A stretch of DNA of 61,888 nt from Muribaculaceae bacterium (GTDB lineage Bacteria; Bacteroidota; Bacteroidia; Bacteroidales; Muribaculaceae), in the NCBI GenBank assembly GCA_028689665.1, contig JAQVCR010000015.1, positions 1-61,888 of the forward strand, given 5' to 3'. The notes beneath the pieces were generated by a model. It did no database searches, had not been told where the DNA came from, and was given only the letters and a program-made list of their open reading frames with translations. Made by a program: the position numbers and the translations under genes. Below, one piece after another: positions 17,752-27,108 of the stretch; the stretch's first letter is position 1; every line of letters starts with the position of its first letter.

Positions 17752-18528
17752 TTATTTTATCACGTGTGTACCTCTTGTGAGGTCTCCGAGATTTGATGCT
17801 TTAGTTATTATCACTTCGTTAACTCCGGCGTCGATTGTTGCAAACGCATTGTCGAGCTTAGGAATCATTCCGCCAATTACAATTTTGTCTTCTTTAAGCT
17901 TTTCGTATTGTTGCTTGTCGATGGTTGGGATTACGCTGTTGTCATCGTTTTCGTTGGCTAATACGCCTTCTTTCTCGAAGCAAAATACAAGAGTAACATC
18001 GAAATGCTTTGCGCATCCCTTTGCAGTTTCACCCGCCATCGTGTCGGCATTAGTGTTAAGCATATTCCCTTTACCATCGTGAGTTAAGGGAGCTATTACC
18101 GGGACAATTCCCGATTTGAGAAGATGAGCCAGCATATTATCGTTAACAGCTTTTACGTCGCCTACCCAGCCATAGTCGATGGTTTTTACCGGTCGTCGGT
18201 CGCTTAGCAGCAAGTTTAGGTCGGCTCCGGTAACTCCTAGTGCATTCACTCCTAGTGCTTGAAGCAGGGCAACTACTTTTTTATTCACCAGCCCGCCATA
18301 CACCATTGTTACTACTTCGAGCATAGCATCGTCGGTAATTCGTCGGCCGTCGACCATTTTGGTCTCAATATCTAGCTTTTCGGCTAGTTTTGTTGCCGAG
18401 CGACCACCACCATGAACAAGAAGTTTTAATCCTTCTAGTTTAGCGAAGTCGTTTAGTAATTGATCTAAAGTGTCGGGGCTTTCGAGTATTTTCCCACCAA
18501 CTTTTACAATTGTAATTTTCTGAGCCAT
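17752..18528 (-). CDS. argB: Acetylglutamate kinase family enzyme
   Basis: 258 aa from the ATG that gives MAQKITIVKVGGK; an ATG seven codons further upstream is open but would overlap prfB. The amino-acid kinase fold is clear: KVGGKIL at the start, LVHGGGRSATKL (about 37-48), ADTMAGETA (about 160-168) and GGMIPKLDNA (about 217-226). It phosphorylates N-acetylglutamate, or N-succinylglutamate in Bacteroides relatives, in arginine synthesis. It is last in the fadD-prfB-argB - operon, 7 bases after prfB. No feedback-type N-terminal extension is present. Confidence 0.92.
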   Translation of the reverse strand: MAQKITIVKVGGKILESPDTLDQLLNDFAKLEGLKLLVHGGGRSATKLAEKLDIETKMVDGRRITDDAMLEVVTMVYGGLVNKKVVALLQALGVNALGVTGADLNLLLSDRRPVKTIDYGWVGDVKAVNDNMLAHLLKSGIVPVIAPLTHDGKGNMLNTNADTMAGETAKGCAKHFDVTLVFCFEKEGVLANENDDNSVIPTIDKQQYEKLKEDKIVIGGMIPKLDNAFATIDAGVNEVIITKASNLGDLTRGTHVIK

Positions 18529-18535
18529 AATTATA

Positions 18536-19646
18536 TTATTCTTCGGCAAATTCCATTAAGTATGCCTTAATAAAGTCGTCAATATCGCCATCCATCACGC
18601 CGTTTACGTCGCTTGTCTGATAGTTTGTGCGGTGGTCTTTCACTCGTCGGTCGTCGAACACGTAGCTGCGAATTTGCGAACCCCATTCTATCTTCATCTT
18701 GCCGTCTTCTATCTTGCGAAGCTCGGCGCGTCGATGTTGCAATTCTTTCTCATAAAGAATTGATTTTAATTGACGCATTGCGTTTTCTTTATTTTTGGGC
18801 TGGTCGCGAGTTTCTGTGTTCTCAATTAGAATTTCTTCTTCTTCGCCTGTATATGGATCTTTATAATTGTATCGAAGTCTTACCCCCGATTCTACTTTAT
18901 TTACGTTCTGTCCGCCGGCGCCACCACTTCTGAAAGTATCCCATGATACCATTGCCGGGGTGATGTTAATCTCTATTGTATCGTCGACAAGAGGGGTAAC
19001 AAATACCGATGCAAATGATGTCATACGTTTACCTTGAGCATTATATGGCGACACGCGAACAAGGCGATGCACTCCATTTTCGCTTTTTAGATAGCCATAT
19101 ACATAGTCGCCTTCAATATTTATTGTTACCGATTTAATACCGGCGTCGTCGCCTTCTTGAAGCTGTGCAATCGACGTCTTATAGCCGTGCTTTTCGCCCC
19201 AGCGAAGGTAGAGTCGCATTAGCATTTGCGCCCAGTCTTGACTTTCTGTGCCACCTGCACCCGAGTTTATCTTTAGCACTACGCCCAGCTTGTCTTCTTC
19301 TTGGCGTAGCATATTTCTAAGTTCTAACTCCTCGAGAAGCTTTAAAGAGTTAGCATAGATGCAGTCGAGCTCTTCTTCGCTTAGAAGTCCTTCTTTCACA
19401 AAGTCGAAGCCTAGTTCTAACTCACCTGTTATTTTGTCGATTTCGTTATAACCGTCGATCCAGAATTTTATCTGTTTTATCTTTCGCATTTGAGCTTCGG
19501 CAACTTTTTGGTCGTTCCAGAAATCGGGGACGTGAGTGCGCAGCTCTTCTTCTTCTATTTCAATTAATTTGCTATCGATGTCAAAGATACCTCCTCAACG
19601 CCAGCTTGCGCTCTAAAGTCTCTTTTAATTGTTCTTGAGTTATCAT
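18536..19646 (-). CDS. prfB: Peptide chain release factor 2, made by programmed +1 frameshift
   Basis: A short frame from ATG at 19646 encodes 21 residues ending RRYL and stops at an in-frame TGA (19583-19581). Skipping one base joins it to the main frame, which runs from GAC at 19582 to 18536, giving 369 aa. The site reads AGGAGG-TAT-CTT-TGA-C, as in the classical RF2 autoregulatory frameshift, with the Shine-Dalgarno-like element complementary to 19590-19595. The GGQ peptide-release motif (SGGAGGQNVNK) is near residue 240. The stop-codon-reading SPF motif reads SPY here. RF2 ends translation at UGA and UAA. It follows fadD by 20 bases and precedes argB. Confidence 0.96.
19581..19595 (-). 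promoter_or_regulatory. RF2 recoding site
   Basis: On the - strand: AGGAGG, a 3-base spacer, the slippery codon CTT and the stop TGA followed by C. When RF2 is scarce, the ribosome pauses at UGA and shifts +1, so the factor controls its own level. Confidence 0.95.
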
Positions 19647-19666
19647 ATATAAGTTATTGCTTATTG

Positions 19667-21475
19667 TTAGGCATACATTGCGTCTATCTCTTTGCGATAT
19701 AGCTTATTGATTATTGAACGACGTATTTTGAGCGTATTGGTTAGCTCGCCTGTCTCCATGCTGAAAGCCTTTGGTAGTAGCGTAAATCGTTTGATTTGCT
19801 CAAATCCTGCCATATTTTTTTGTATATCGTTTATGCGACTTTCAATCATTTTATATATATCAGTGTTCTTAACTAAGTCGTCGATATTCTGATATTTTAT
19901 TTTTTTGCTTGCAGCATATTCTTTCAAAGCTTCGTAAGCAGGAATGATTATCGCTGTTACGTATTTGCGTTGGTCGCCTATTATGGCAACTTGTTCGATA
20001 TATTTATCTCCACCGAGTCGGCTCTCAAGTGCTTGAGGTGCTATATATTTCCCGTTTGATGTTTTGAACAGGTCTTTAAGACGCTCGGTCATGATAAGAT
20101 TACCATCGGCATCAAATTTTCCTGCATCTCCGGTCTTGAAATATCCGTCGTCGGTAAATACTTTTGCTGTCTCTTCGGGCTTGTTATAGTAGCCTTTCAT
20201 TACAGTTTCGCCTTTCACTAGGATCTCATTGTCATCGCCGATTCTCACTTGTATTCCATCGAGCAATGTGCCGATAGTGCCTATTCTGTATTTAGAAGTT
20301 GGAAAACACGACACTGTAGCTGTGGTTTCGGAAAGTCCGTAACCTATTACTATGTTTATGCCACAGCTGTGTAGAAATTCTGTTATATGGTCGCATAGGG
20401 CAGCTCCTGCAGTAGGGAATAACACTCCGTGTTCGATTCCTATTGCTCGGCGCAGTGTGCTGTATATTGCTTTATCAAATATGCGATATTGCCATTCGAG
20501 CCAGAAAGGAGCTTTCAGTCCTTTGCGCTTAAATTTCAAATTTCGCCATTTGCCTATATTCAGTGCGTGTCTCACTAGTCGTCGTTGTATTGGCGACATT
20601 GTGGCTACTTTCTCTTCTACTGCTGTATATACTTTTTCCCAGAAGCGTGGTACACTGCACATTATTGTAGGATTTATTTCCTTTATTGTTGTCTGTATCT
20701 CTTTTGGGTTGTAATTAATGGCCATTCTCATACCTTTATATAGGCAGAAATATGCCCACGCACACTCAAAAATGTGAGATAGTGGCAAGAAACACATTGA
20801 TACATCTTTTTCGCTTATTGTGTCAAGACGTTTCAAATGGTTTATCATCTGTGCATCAAAATTTGAATGGTTGAGCATAACTCCTTTTGGCTCTCCTGTG
20901 GTCCCTGATGTGTAGATTAAGCATGCTAAATCTTCGGGAACTCCTGCCGCCATTCGTCGCTCTACTTCATTTTTGATGTTATCGCCGGCATTTTCACCTA
21001 GCTCCAACAGCTGATTGAATGTTATGGAAGTCTTATCATCGCTGTCGAAGATAATCGGTTGATTATATGCTACTAACTGCTTAATGATTTTACAATCGCA
21101 CATTGCTTCTCTTGCTATGGCATATTGACCTTGGTCGCCTACAAATACTGTGCTGATTGATGCGTCTCTTACGATATATTCAACCTGACTTTTACTACTT
21201 GTTGCATACATCGGAACCGGAACGGCACGATTGTAAAATGCTGCAAAGTGGGTGATGAGTATTTCTGGACAATTATGAGAGAATATTGCTATATTATCTT
21301 TCTCTTTTATACCTAGTATTTCAAAAGCTAACGCAGCTTCTTTTACTTCTTTCGCAAATTGGTCCCACGAAGTGGTAATCCAATCTTTGGTGTCATAACT
21401 CTTATGACGAAATACTTCGCGGTTGCCATATTTGGCTGCTTGCGAAGATATTAATTCGACGAGCTTATTTGCCAT
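19667..21475 (-). CDS. Long-chain fatty-acid-CoA ligase (AMP-forming)
   Basis: 602 aa. The AMP-binding motif YTSGTTGEPKGV is near residue 190, GYGLSETTATV near 380, and the YFKTGDAGKFD segment near 435. These fit ANL-superfamily acyl-CoA synthetases of the FAA1/FadD15 type, which activate long-chain fatty acids with ATP and CoA. It acts at the inner membrane, for fatty-acid salvage or breakdown. It is the first gene of the fadD-prfB-argB operon; the three have no obvious metabolic link. A -7 element sits 23 bases upstream. Confidence 0.9.
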   Translation of the reverse strand: MANKLVELISSQAAKYGNREVFRHKSYDTKDWITTSWDQFAKEVKEAALAFEILGIKEKDNIAIFSHNCPEILITHFAAFYNRAVPVPMYATSSKSQVEYIVRDASISTVFVGDQGQYAIAREAMCDCKIIKQLVAYNQPIIFDSDDKTSITFNQLLELGENAGDNIKNEVERRMAAGVPEDLACLIYTSGTTGEPKGVMLNHSNFDAQMINHLKRLDTISEKDVSMCFLPLSHIFECAWAYFCLYKGMRMAINYNPKEIQTTIKEINPTIMCSVPRFWEKVYTAVEEKVATMSPIQRRLVRHALNIGKWRNLKFKRKGLKAPFWLEWQYRIFDKAIYSTLRRAIGIEHGVLFPTAGAALCDHITEFLHSCGINIVIGYGLSETTATVSCFPTSKYRIGTIGTLLDGIQVRIGDDNEILVKGETVMKGYYNKPEETAKVFTDDGYFKTGDAGKFDADGNLIMTERLKDLFKTSNGKYIAPQALESRLGGDKYIEQVAIIGDQRKYVTAIIIPAYEALKEYAASKKIKYQNIDDLVKNTDIYKMIESRINDIQKNMAGFEQIKRFTLLPKAFSMETGELTNTLKIRRSIINKLYRKEIDAMYA

Positions 21476-21497
21476 ATTCTATTTTTAAAAAACTATG

Positions 21498-21505
21498 CAA
21501 AGGTA
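21498..21505 (-). promoter_or_regulatory. -7 element for the acyl-CoA ligase operon
   Basis: The complement reads TACCTTTG, an exact TAnnTTTG match, 23 bases before the start codon. A TTTTGAG stretch lies only about 13 bases upstream, too close for a normal -33. Confidence 0.45.
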
Positions 21506-21764
21506 CTATCTTTTTGCTCAAAATTGTAATTTAAGCTACGATTTCTTCTATCCAATTAACAATCATTTATAAAATACTGCCACTTTTCTTAACATTTTAC
21601 TATATATATACAATTCAAGAACCAAAAAATATAGCGTTCACAATTTTGAAAAAGAGGGCAATTGGTATTTTTATTGTCTAATAAAGGCTGTTTTGCAGAG
21701 TACGAATATAGGGCTCAAGAAAAATCCTTTTTGTATCGAAGAATAGAAAAATAGAGCAGTATTC

Positions 21765-21794
21765 TTTGTAGATGCTTCAATTATTGTATATTTG
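21765..21794 (+). promoter_or_regulatory. Promoter of the M20 deacylase gene
   Basis: TTTG at 21765-21768, 18 bases, then TATATTTG at 21787-21794. The leader would be only about 15 nt, with no Shine-Dalgarno sequence. Confidence 0.6.
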
Positions 21795-21816
21795 AATATT
21801 AATTCAAAAATGCAAA

Positions 21817-22875
21817 ATGGACGAATATATTTATGATGCTATTGATTTCCTTAAAGATCTTATTTCAAAGCCTTCGATAAGCAGGGACGAGGTCGGTGCT
21901 GCCGATATGGTTCAATGCTACATTGAAAATGCCGGATTTAAGGCGATGAGGAGGGGAAATAACGTGTGGTGTGTAGATAGTGAATTTGATGAGGAGAAAC
22001 CTACGATTTTATTAAATTCGCATATCGATACTGTTAAACCCGTGAATGGGTGGACTAAAGATCCATTTATGCCAACGCTAGAGGATACACGTCTTTATGG
22101 GCTTGGGAGTAATGATGCAGGGGCTTCGGTAGTATCTCTTTTCGCTGCATTTAGAATTTTGATGTGTCGTAAGCGTAGTTGTAACTTTATTTTTCTAGCT
22201 TCGTGTGAAGAGGAGGTGAGCGGGAAGAATGGAATAGAGTCGGTCTTAAATTTGTTGCCGCGCATTGATGTTGCGCTGGTGGGTGAACCTACAGGAATGC
22301 AACCTGCAGTAGCCGAAAAGGGGCTGATGGTTCTCGATGGGGTTGTTACCGGTGTGTCGGGGCATGCTGCACGCAATGAGGGAATTAATGCAATTTATCG
22401 TGCTATTCCTGTTATCGAGAAATTGAGAAATGCTGCCTTTGAGCGCATTTCGGAGCATCTAGGTGATATAAAAGTGAGCGTTACACAGATTGAGAGTGGA
22501 ACGCAGCATAATGTAGTCCCCGATAAGTGTAAGATTGTTGTAGATGTGCGCACAACCGATGTGTTTTCAAATATAGAGACTTTGGCTTTGTTGCAAGCAA
22601 TGGTTCCTGAATGTGAGCTTACGCCTCGCTCAACACGCCTTAACTCATCGAAGATTGATATCTCGCATCCGATAGTCGAGCGAGCGATAAGACTTGGGAA
22701 AGAGCCATTCGGGTCGCCCACGCTTTCAGATCAATCGTTAATACCGTGTCAATCGTTAAAGATGGGACCGGGAAATTCGGCACGTTCACACACAGCCGAC
22801 GAATATATAGAGCTTGATGAAATTAGAAATGCCATATTTACTTATGTAGCGTTGCTCGATGGTATAAAACTGTAA
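21817..22875 (+). CDS. argE: M20-family amidohydrolase, ArgE-type deacylase
   Basis: 352 aa. The metal ligands of the M20 family appear in order: NSHIDTV with His at about residue 69, YGLGSNDAGAS (about 96-106), SCEEEVSG (about 129-136) and VGEPT (about 154-158); the final His is in ARSHTADEYI near 327. Such enzymes remove the acyl group from N-acetylornithine or, in Bacteroidetes, from N-acyl-citrulline or N-succinyl intermediates of arginine synthesis. A general M20 peptidase is the alternative. It stands alone under its own promoter, but argB lies 4 kb away, which supports the arginine role. Confidence 0.8.
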   Translation: MDEYIYDAIDFLKDLISKPSISRDEVGAADMVQCYIENAGFKAMRRGNNVWCVDSEFDEEKPTILLNSHIDTVKPVNGWTKDPFMPTLEDTRLYGLGSNDAGASVVSLFAAFRILMCRKRSCNFIFLASCEEEVSGKNGIESVLNLLPRIDVALVGEPTGMQPAVAEKGLMVLDGVVTGVSGHAARNEGINAIYRAIPVIEKLRNAAFERISEHLGDIKVSVTQIESGTQHNVVPDKCKIVVDVRTTDVFSNIETLALLQAMVPECELTPRSTRLNSSKIDISHPIVERAIRLGKEPFGSPTLSDQSLIPCQSLKMGPGNSARSHTADEYIELDEIRNAIFTYVALLDGIKL

Positions 22876-22889
22876 TCGATTAGCCACAA

Positions 22890-22926
22890 AAAAAGGAGAT
22901 GCTTTTGAGTAAAGCATCTCCTTTTT
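22890..22926. terminator. Bidirectional terminator
   Basis: A perfect 16-bp stem (22890-22905 with 22911-22926) with a 5-base loop, A-rich on the left and T-rich on the right. It ends the M20 gene and the convergent M3 peptidase gene. Confidence 0.88.
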
Positions 22927-22943
22927 ATATTATAGATTTTATT

Positions 22944-25061
22944 TTATTTCAATCCACGATTTTTAAGCAATGGGTCAACCGAAGGTTGTTGTCCGCGGAA
23001 GTTTACATAAAGAGTCATTGGATCTTGGCTGTCGCCGGCTTCAAGAATGTTCTCTTTAAATGCTTTAGCTGTGGCAGGATCGAAGATTCCTTTTTCGGCA
23101 AATAACTCGAATCCATCGGCATCAAGTACTTCAGCCCAAAGATAAGTGTAATAGCCCGAAGAATATTCGTCGCTACCAAAGATATGTTTAAAATATGGTG
23201 AGCGATAGCGGAATTGTACTTCCTTAGGCATATTTAATTTTTGAGCTACCGATTTTTCAAAAGCCATTACATCAACGTCTTTGCCATCGTTTAGTTTGTG
23301 CCATTCAATATCAAGAATTGCTGCGCCTACAAGTTCGGTAGTAGCAAAACCTTGATTAAATTTGCTAGCAGCATTCAATTTCTGGATAAGAGCATCGGGA
23401 ATTACTTCGCCTGTCTTGTAGTGCTTAGCATATACTTTTAGTAGTTCGGGTTCAAGAGCCCAATGTTCATGAATCTGAGAAGGCAGCTCAACGAAATCGC
23501 GGTCGACGTTAGTGCCGCTTTGTCCGCTATATGTTGCTTTAGAGAGCATTCCGTGAAGAGCGTGTCCAAATTCGTGGAACATAGTTTCTACCTCGTCGAG
23601 AGTCAGCAATGATGGCGTATCGGCAGTAGGCTTAGAGAAGTTTCCAACGTTATAAATAATAGGACGTTCTAGCTTTCCATTAATGTTGCTAGAGCCTTTA
23701 AATTCACTCATCCATGCACCTTGTCGCTTGCTGGCACGTGGGAAATAGTCGGTCATAAACACTGCAATGTGTTTGCCTTCGGCATCTTTAACGTCGTATA
23801 CTTTCACTTCGGGGTGATACTTAGGGGCATCTGCCATTTCGGTGAATGTGATTCCATATAATTGCTTAGCCATATAGAAAATGCCGTTTCTCACGCTGTC
23901 GAGTTGGAAATAAGGACGTACTTCGTCTTCATTAACGTCGAATTTTTCTTTTTTCACTTTCTCGGCATAGTAGTAATAATCCCACGGCTCGATAGTGATT
24001 TTGTCGCCGTGTGCGGTGGCGTATGCTTGCATGTCGGCTACTTCTTCTTTAACCTTTTCTATTGCTGGTTTCCAAATTTGGAAAAGTAGGTTCTCGGCAT
24101 TTTCAACAGTTTTAGCCATTACATTATCGGTCTGATAAGCGGCATAGTTTTCAAATCCTAATAGTTTAGCCTTCTTTGTGCGAACTTTGATTAATTCGTT
24201 TATGTTCTTGTAGTTGTTGAATTCATTATTGTTGCTTGCAAGATTTGTATAGCCTTTATACATCTTTTCGCGTAGGCTTCGATTGTCGGCATAAGTCAAC
24301 AAAGGCAGACGACTGGGAGCATGCAGGGTAAATATCCATTTGCCTTTCATTCCTCTGGCATCGGCTTCTTCGGCTGCAACAGCGATGCTCGATGCAGGTA
24401 GTCCTGCCAGCTCCTCTTTGTTATCAACGACAAGAGTCCATTGATTAGTCTCTTTAAGGATATTAGAGCTAAACTTTAGGTTAAGAGACGAAAGGTCTTG
24501 GTTATATTGTTTTAGCGAGTCTTTCTGAGCCGGGTCGAGTAATGCACCATTTCTAACGAAAGTTTTATAGTTTTTTTCAATAAGACGAATCTGTGCAGTG
24601 GTAAATCCGCTATTGTTACGAGCATCATAGATTGTCTTCACTCGAGCAAACAGGCTGTCGTTCATCAAGATTTCATCGGAGTGTGCAGCTAGCATCGGAT
24701 ATGCTTGTTCTGCAATTTTTTCCATGATAGAGTCGTTCATTGATTCGCTCAATGCGCCAAATACAAGCGACACTTTATCAAGTAGTTTCCCCGACTCGTC
24801 CATTGCCAGAATGGTGTTGTCGAATGTTGGTGCTTCGCTATTTTTCACAATAGCTTCAATCTCTGCATTTTGTTGCTTTATTCCTTCTTCGATAGCAGGA
24901 ATGTAGTGTTCACCTTTTATTTGCTCAAATGGAGGAATCTCGTATTGAGTGGTGTAGTCGGTGAGGAATGGGTTACTTGCCTCTTTTTTCATGCAACTGG
25001 TAGTTAGCGTCATCAGTGCTACTGCACCGATTGTAGCTGTTTTAAAAATGATTTTGTTCAT
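22944..25061 (-). CDS. M3-family metallopeptidase lipoprotein (Dcp-like)
   Basis: 705 aa. The signal sequence ends in TSC at about residue 23, so this is a predicted lipoprotein. The catalytic domain holds the zinc motif HEFGHALHG near residue 495, with the later YSSGYYTYLWAEV segment of M3A peptidases (oligopeptidase A/dipeptidyl carboxypeptidase). It cleaves short peptides; the lipoprotein signal puts it in the periplasm or outer membrane, unlike the cytosolic E. coli enzymes. It is the last gene of the rhomboid-rhomboid-EEP-M3 run, 21 bases after the EEP gene. Confidence 0.92.
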   Translation of the reverse strand: MNKIIFKTATIGAVALMTLTTSCMKKEASNPFLTDYTTQYEIPPFEQIKGEHYIPAIEEGIKQQNAEIEAIVKNSEAPTFDNTILAMDESGKLLDKVSLVFGALSESMNDSIMEKIAEQAYPMLAAHSDEILMNDSLFARVKTIYDARNNSGFTTAQIRLIEKNYKTFVRNGALLDPAQKDSLKQYNQDLSSLNLKFSSNILKETNQWTLVVDNKEELAGLPASSIAVAAEEADARGMKGKWIFTLHAPSRLPLLTYADNRSLREKMYKGYTNLASNNNEFNNYKNINELIKVRTKKAKLLGFENYAAYQTDNVMAKTVENAENLLFQIWKPAIEKVKEEVADMQAYATAHGDKITIEPWDYYYYAEKVKKEKFDVNEDEVRPYFQLDSVRNGIFYMAKQLYGITFTEMADAPKYHPEVKVYDVKDAEGKHIAVFMTDYFPRASKRQGAWMSEFKGSSNINGKLERPIIYNVGNFSKPTADTPSLLTLDEVETMFHEFGHALHGMLSKATYSGQSGTNVDRDFVELPSQIHEHWALEPELLKVYAKHYKTGEVIPDALIQKLNAASKFNQGFATTELVGAAILDIEWHKLNDGKDVDVMAFEKSVAQKLNMPKEVQFRYRSPYFKHIFGSDEYSSGYYTYLWAEVLDADGFELFAEKGIFDPATAKAFKENILEAGDSQDPMTLYVNFRGQQPSVDPLLKNRGLK

Positions 25062-25082
25062 ATTTATATAAAGTTTTTTTGA

Positions 25083-26201
25083 TTATTTCTTTACAAATTC
25101 TACATATAGTGGATAGTGGTCGGAGCATTTCGGTGTGAAACGTTCCACCTTGGTAGCTTCAAAATTTCCCTTGTAAAAAATATGATCTATCCTAAAGTAG
25201 AAACGGTTATCATGGTAAGTTATTGCAGGACCGAACCCACATTCTCGATAAGCGTCGGTCATATCGCCTTTAATCTGGCGGTAAGCATACGATTCGGGTG
25301 TGTCATTAAAGTCGCCACACAGTATTACGTTACCCCCTGCACCTTCGATATAGAAATCGAGCAGATGGGCTTGGCTAGCACGTTCGCACATTGCTTTTGC
25401 TAATTTAGAATATAGCTCGCCTTTCACTTCTTTCAATACAGTCTCTACGCTGTCAATTTTCTCTTTAGCTTTATCCGGCTCGGTGAGTTGGTAGTAAAGG
25501 TTTTTGGCATCGTGCGTTAGCCCTATAGATTTTAGATGCACGTTAAAGATGGTGATATATTCATTGTTAATCAACAGCCTATATTGAGCTGCCCCAAATT
25601 CGGAGTTGTCTTTTTCGATGTCGGTACATTCTTCTATTGGATATTTTGAAAGGAAGCCTAAATCGCGCTTGCTGTTTAATTGATATGGATATCGAGCTTT
25701 TAGCGAGTCGCTTTGAGCTTTTGTAAAGTTATTTATCGCATTTGCTTTGAATGAATAGCATTCTTGAAGGCACACTATGTCGGCATCTATTTTTAATATT
25801 TCGCTGATGGTACGGTTATAATCTAATTTCTTCTGTTCAAAGTCGAGATAATCCATAACGTTGTAGGTGAGCATCGTGAATTTTGTTTTCTCTTGTGCTT
25901 CGCTGGGCTTGCTGTTCCATATATTTAGTGGGCAATATGAATATGCTTCGCCGAATGAGAATAGAATAGGGATTATAGATATAATGATAAGCTTTAGATT
26001 TTGGAAAATAAACCAGATGAGGACAAATATTAGTTCTGCTATAAAAAAAAGAGGGAATGACAGTCCTAAAACGGCTATTTTAGGATTGGTAACGGGGTCG
26101 ACATTTCCACTGTAGTCTGTTATTAGTAACCCCACAATAATTAGAATATTGATAATTATCAATATTACTTTTAAAGATGAAATAATGTTTTTCCAGCTCA
26201 T
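25083..26201 (-). CDS. Membrane-anchored endonuclease/exonuclease/phosphatase-family protein
   Basis: 372 aa. Three N-terminal hydrophobic segments (about 10-30, 42-66 and 70-90) anchor a C-terminal EEP domain from about residue 108. Visible EEP motifs are TYNVMDY, VCLQECY (Glu ligand), FNVHLKS, CGDFNDTPESYAY and the final CSDHYPLYVEF with its catalytic Asp-His. Relatives cleave nucleic acids or phosphodiesters in lipids and sugars, and the substrate here is unknown. It follows a rhomboid gene by 16 bases, and this pairing recurs in Bacteroidales. Confidence 0.85.
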   Translation of the reverse strand: MSWKNIISSLKVILIIINILIIVGLLITDYSGNVDPVTNPKIAVLGLSFPLFFIAELIFVLIWFIFQNLKLIIISIIPILFSFGEAYSYCPLNIWNSKPSEAQEKTKFTMLTYNVMDYLDFEQKKLDYNRTISEILKIDADIVCLQECYSFKANAINNFTKAQSDSLKARYPYQLNSKRDLGFLSKYPIEECTDIEKDNSEFGAAQYRLLINNEYITIFNVHLKSIGLTHDAKNLYYQLTEPDKAKEKIDSVETVLKEVKGELYSKLAKAMCERASQAHLLDFYIEGAGGNVILCGDFNDTPESYAYRQIKGDMTDAYRECGFGPAITYHDNRFYFRIDHIFYKGNFEATKVERFTPKCSDHYPLYVEFVKK

Positions 26202-26217
26202 AATATTAGAATGACTT

Positions 26218-27108
26218 TTATTTGTTTTTTGTTACGTCGAATAGTTTTTTTTTCTCTTCCGATGTGAGTGATGAGTAACCCGATCGTTTTATCTTTTCTA
26301 AAATAATATCCATTTTTGCTATATCTTCATCGTTCATCTTATCGGGCTGTTTTTTTGTCTTGGCTTTGGGCTTTTTAAAATTCAATTTATGATTAAATTC
26401 CAACTTTTGCCGCCATGCTACTATTCTGTCGATTGTCTGGTTTATGGGTTTGGTTATGTCGATACCTTTGCCATAGAGGATGCAGAATATGAAGCCTGCG
26501 AAAGCCCCTCCTAGGTGGGCTATATGTCCGCCGGCATTGGTTGAGTCGATGCTCAAGAAGTCGATGAGAATTGTTACTGCAGCTATCCATTTTAGGCTTA
26601 CGCCACCAAAAAATAACAGGTTCATCTGATAATCTGGCGCACGCATTGCAGTTGCTATTACTATGGCTATCACAGAGGCAGATGCGCCAATAAGGTAGGC
26701 ACTGCCTGCCGATGCTGCAAAATATGGGAATATATTATAGGCTAAAATGTATAACAATGCACCTGCTATACCACCATAGATGTATAGCATAACGAATTGC
26801 TTATTAGTAAAGTAGCTGCAAAATATTGATCCAAACCAGTAAAGCCATAACATATTGAAAAGGATGTGCAATATATCGTACTGAACAAACATATATGTAA
26901 AAATTGTCCATACACGATAGAGTAATGCAGATGTGTCGGCAGGGACTCCGACGAGGTTGAGCATAAAGTCGGTTGAGCCACCGGTCAAAGTAATGAAAAT
27001 TGCCGACAGCCTAAGAATAACGAAAACAGCAATATTGATAAAAATAATTTTTATCAGCATCGACCCGTTTAGGTATTTATATTTCAGCGTATTAAAAATA
27101 GTTGCCAC
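26218..27108 (-). CDS. Rhomboid-family intramembrane protease, second of a pair
   Basis: 296 aa. Six membrane segments: LHILFNMLWLYWFG on segment 2, the catalytic serine in LIGASASV near residue 145, and the catalytic histidine in GGHIAHLGGAF near 196. A soluble C-terminal tail of about 80 residues is basic (KKPKAKTKKQ) and ends with a GYSSLTSEEKKKLFD motif shared by many Bacteroidetes rhomboids. Its start overlaps the previous rhomboid by 17 bases, so the two are coupled. The substrate is unknown. Confidence 0.9.
   Translation of the reverse strand: MATIFNTLKYKYLNGSMLIKIIFINIAVFVILRLSAIFITLTGGSTDFMLNLVGVPADTSALLYRVWTIFTYMFVQYDILHILFNMLWLYWFGSIFCSYFTNKQFVMLYIYGGIAGALLYILAYNIFPYFAASAGSAYLIGASASVIAIVIATAMRAPDYQMNLLFFGGVSLKWIAAVTILIDFLSIDSTNAGGHIAHLGGAFAGFIFCILYGKGIDITKPINQTIDRIVAWRQKLEFNHKLNFKKPKAKTKKQPDKMNDEDIAKMDIILEKIKRSGYSSLTSEEKKKLFDVTKNK

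Larger units (their letters stand above)
21476..21816. other. 341-base divergent intergenic region
   Basis: It separates the - acyl-CoA ligase operon from the + M20 gene. Apart from a promoter candidate at each end it is plain AT-rich sequence. I see no tRNA, repeat or convincing hairpin in it. Confidence 0.6.

Noticed and set aside
21476-21816. Possible tRNA or small RNA in the 341-base gap
   Set aside because: No cloverleaf arms, TTC-type loop or terminator-like hairpin could be found.
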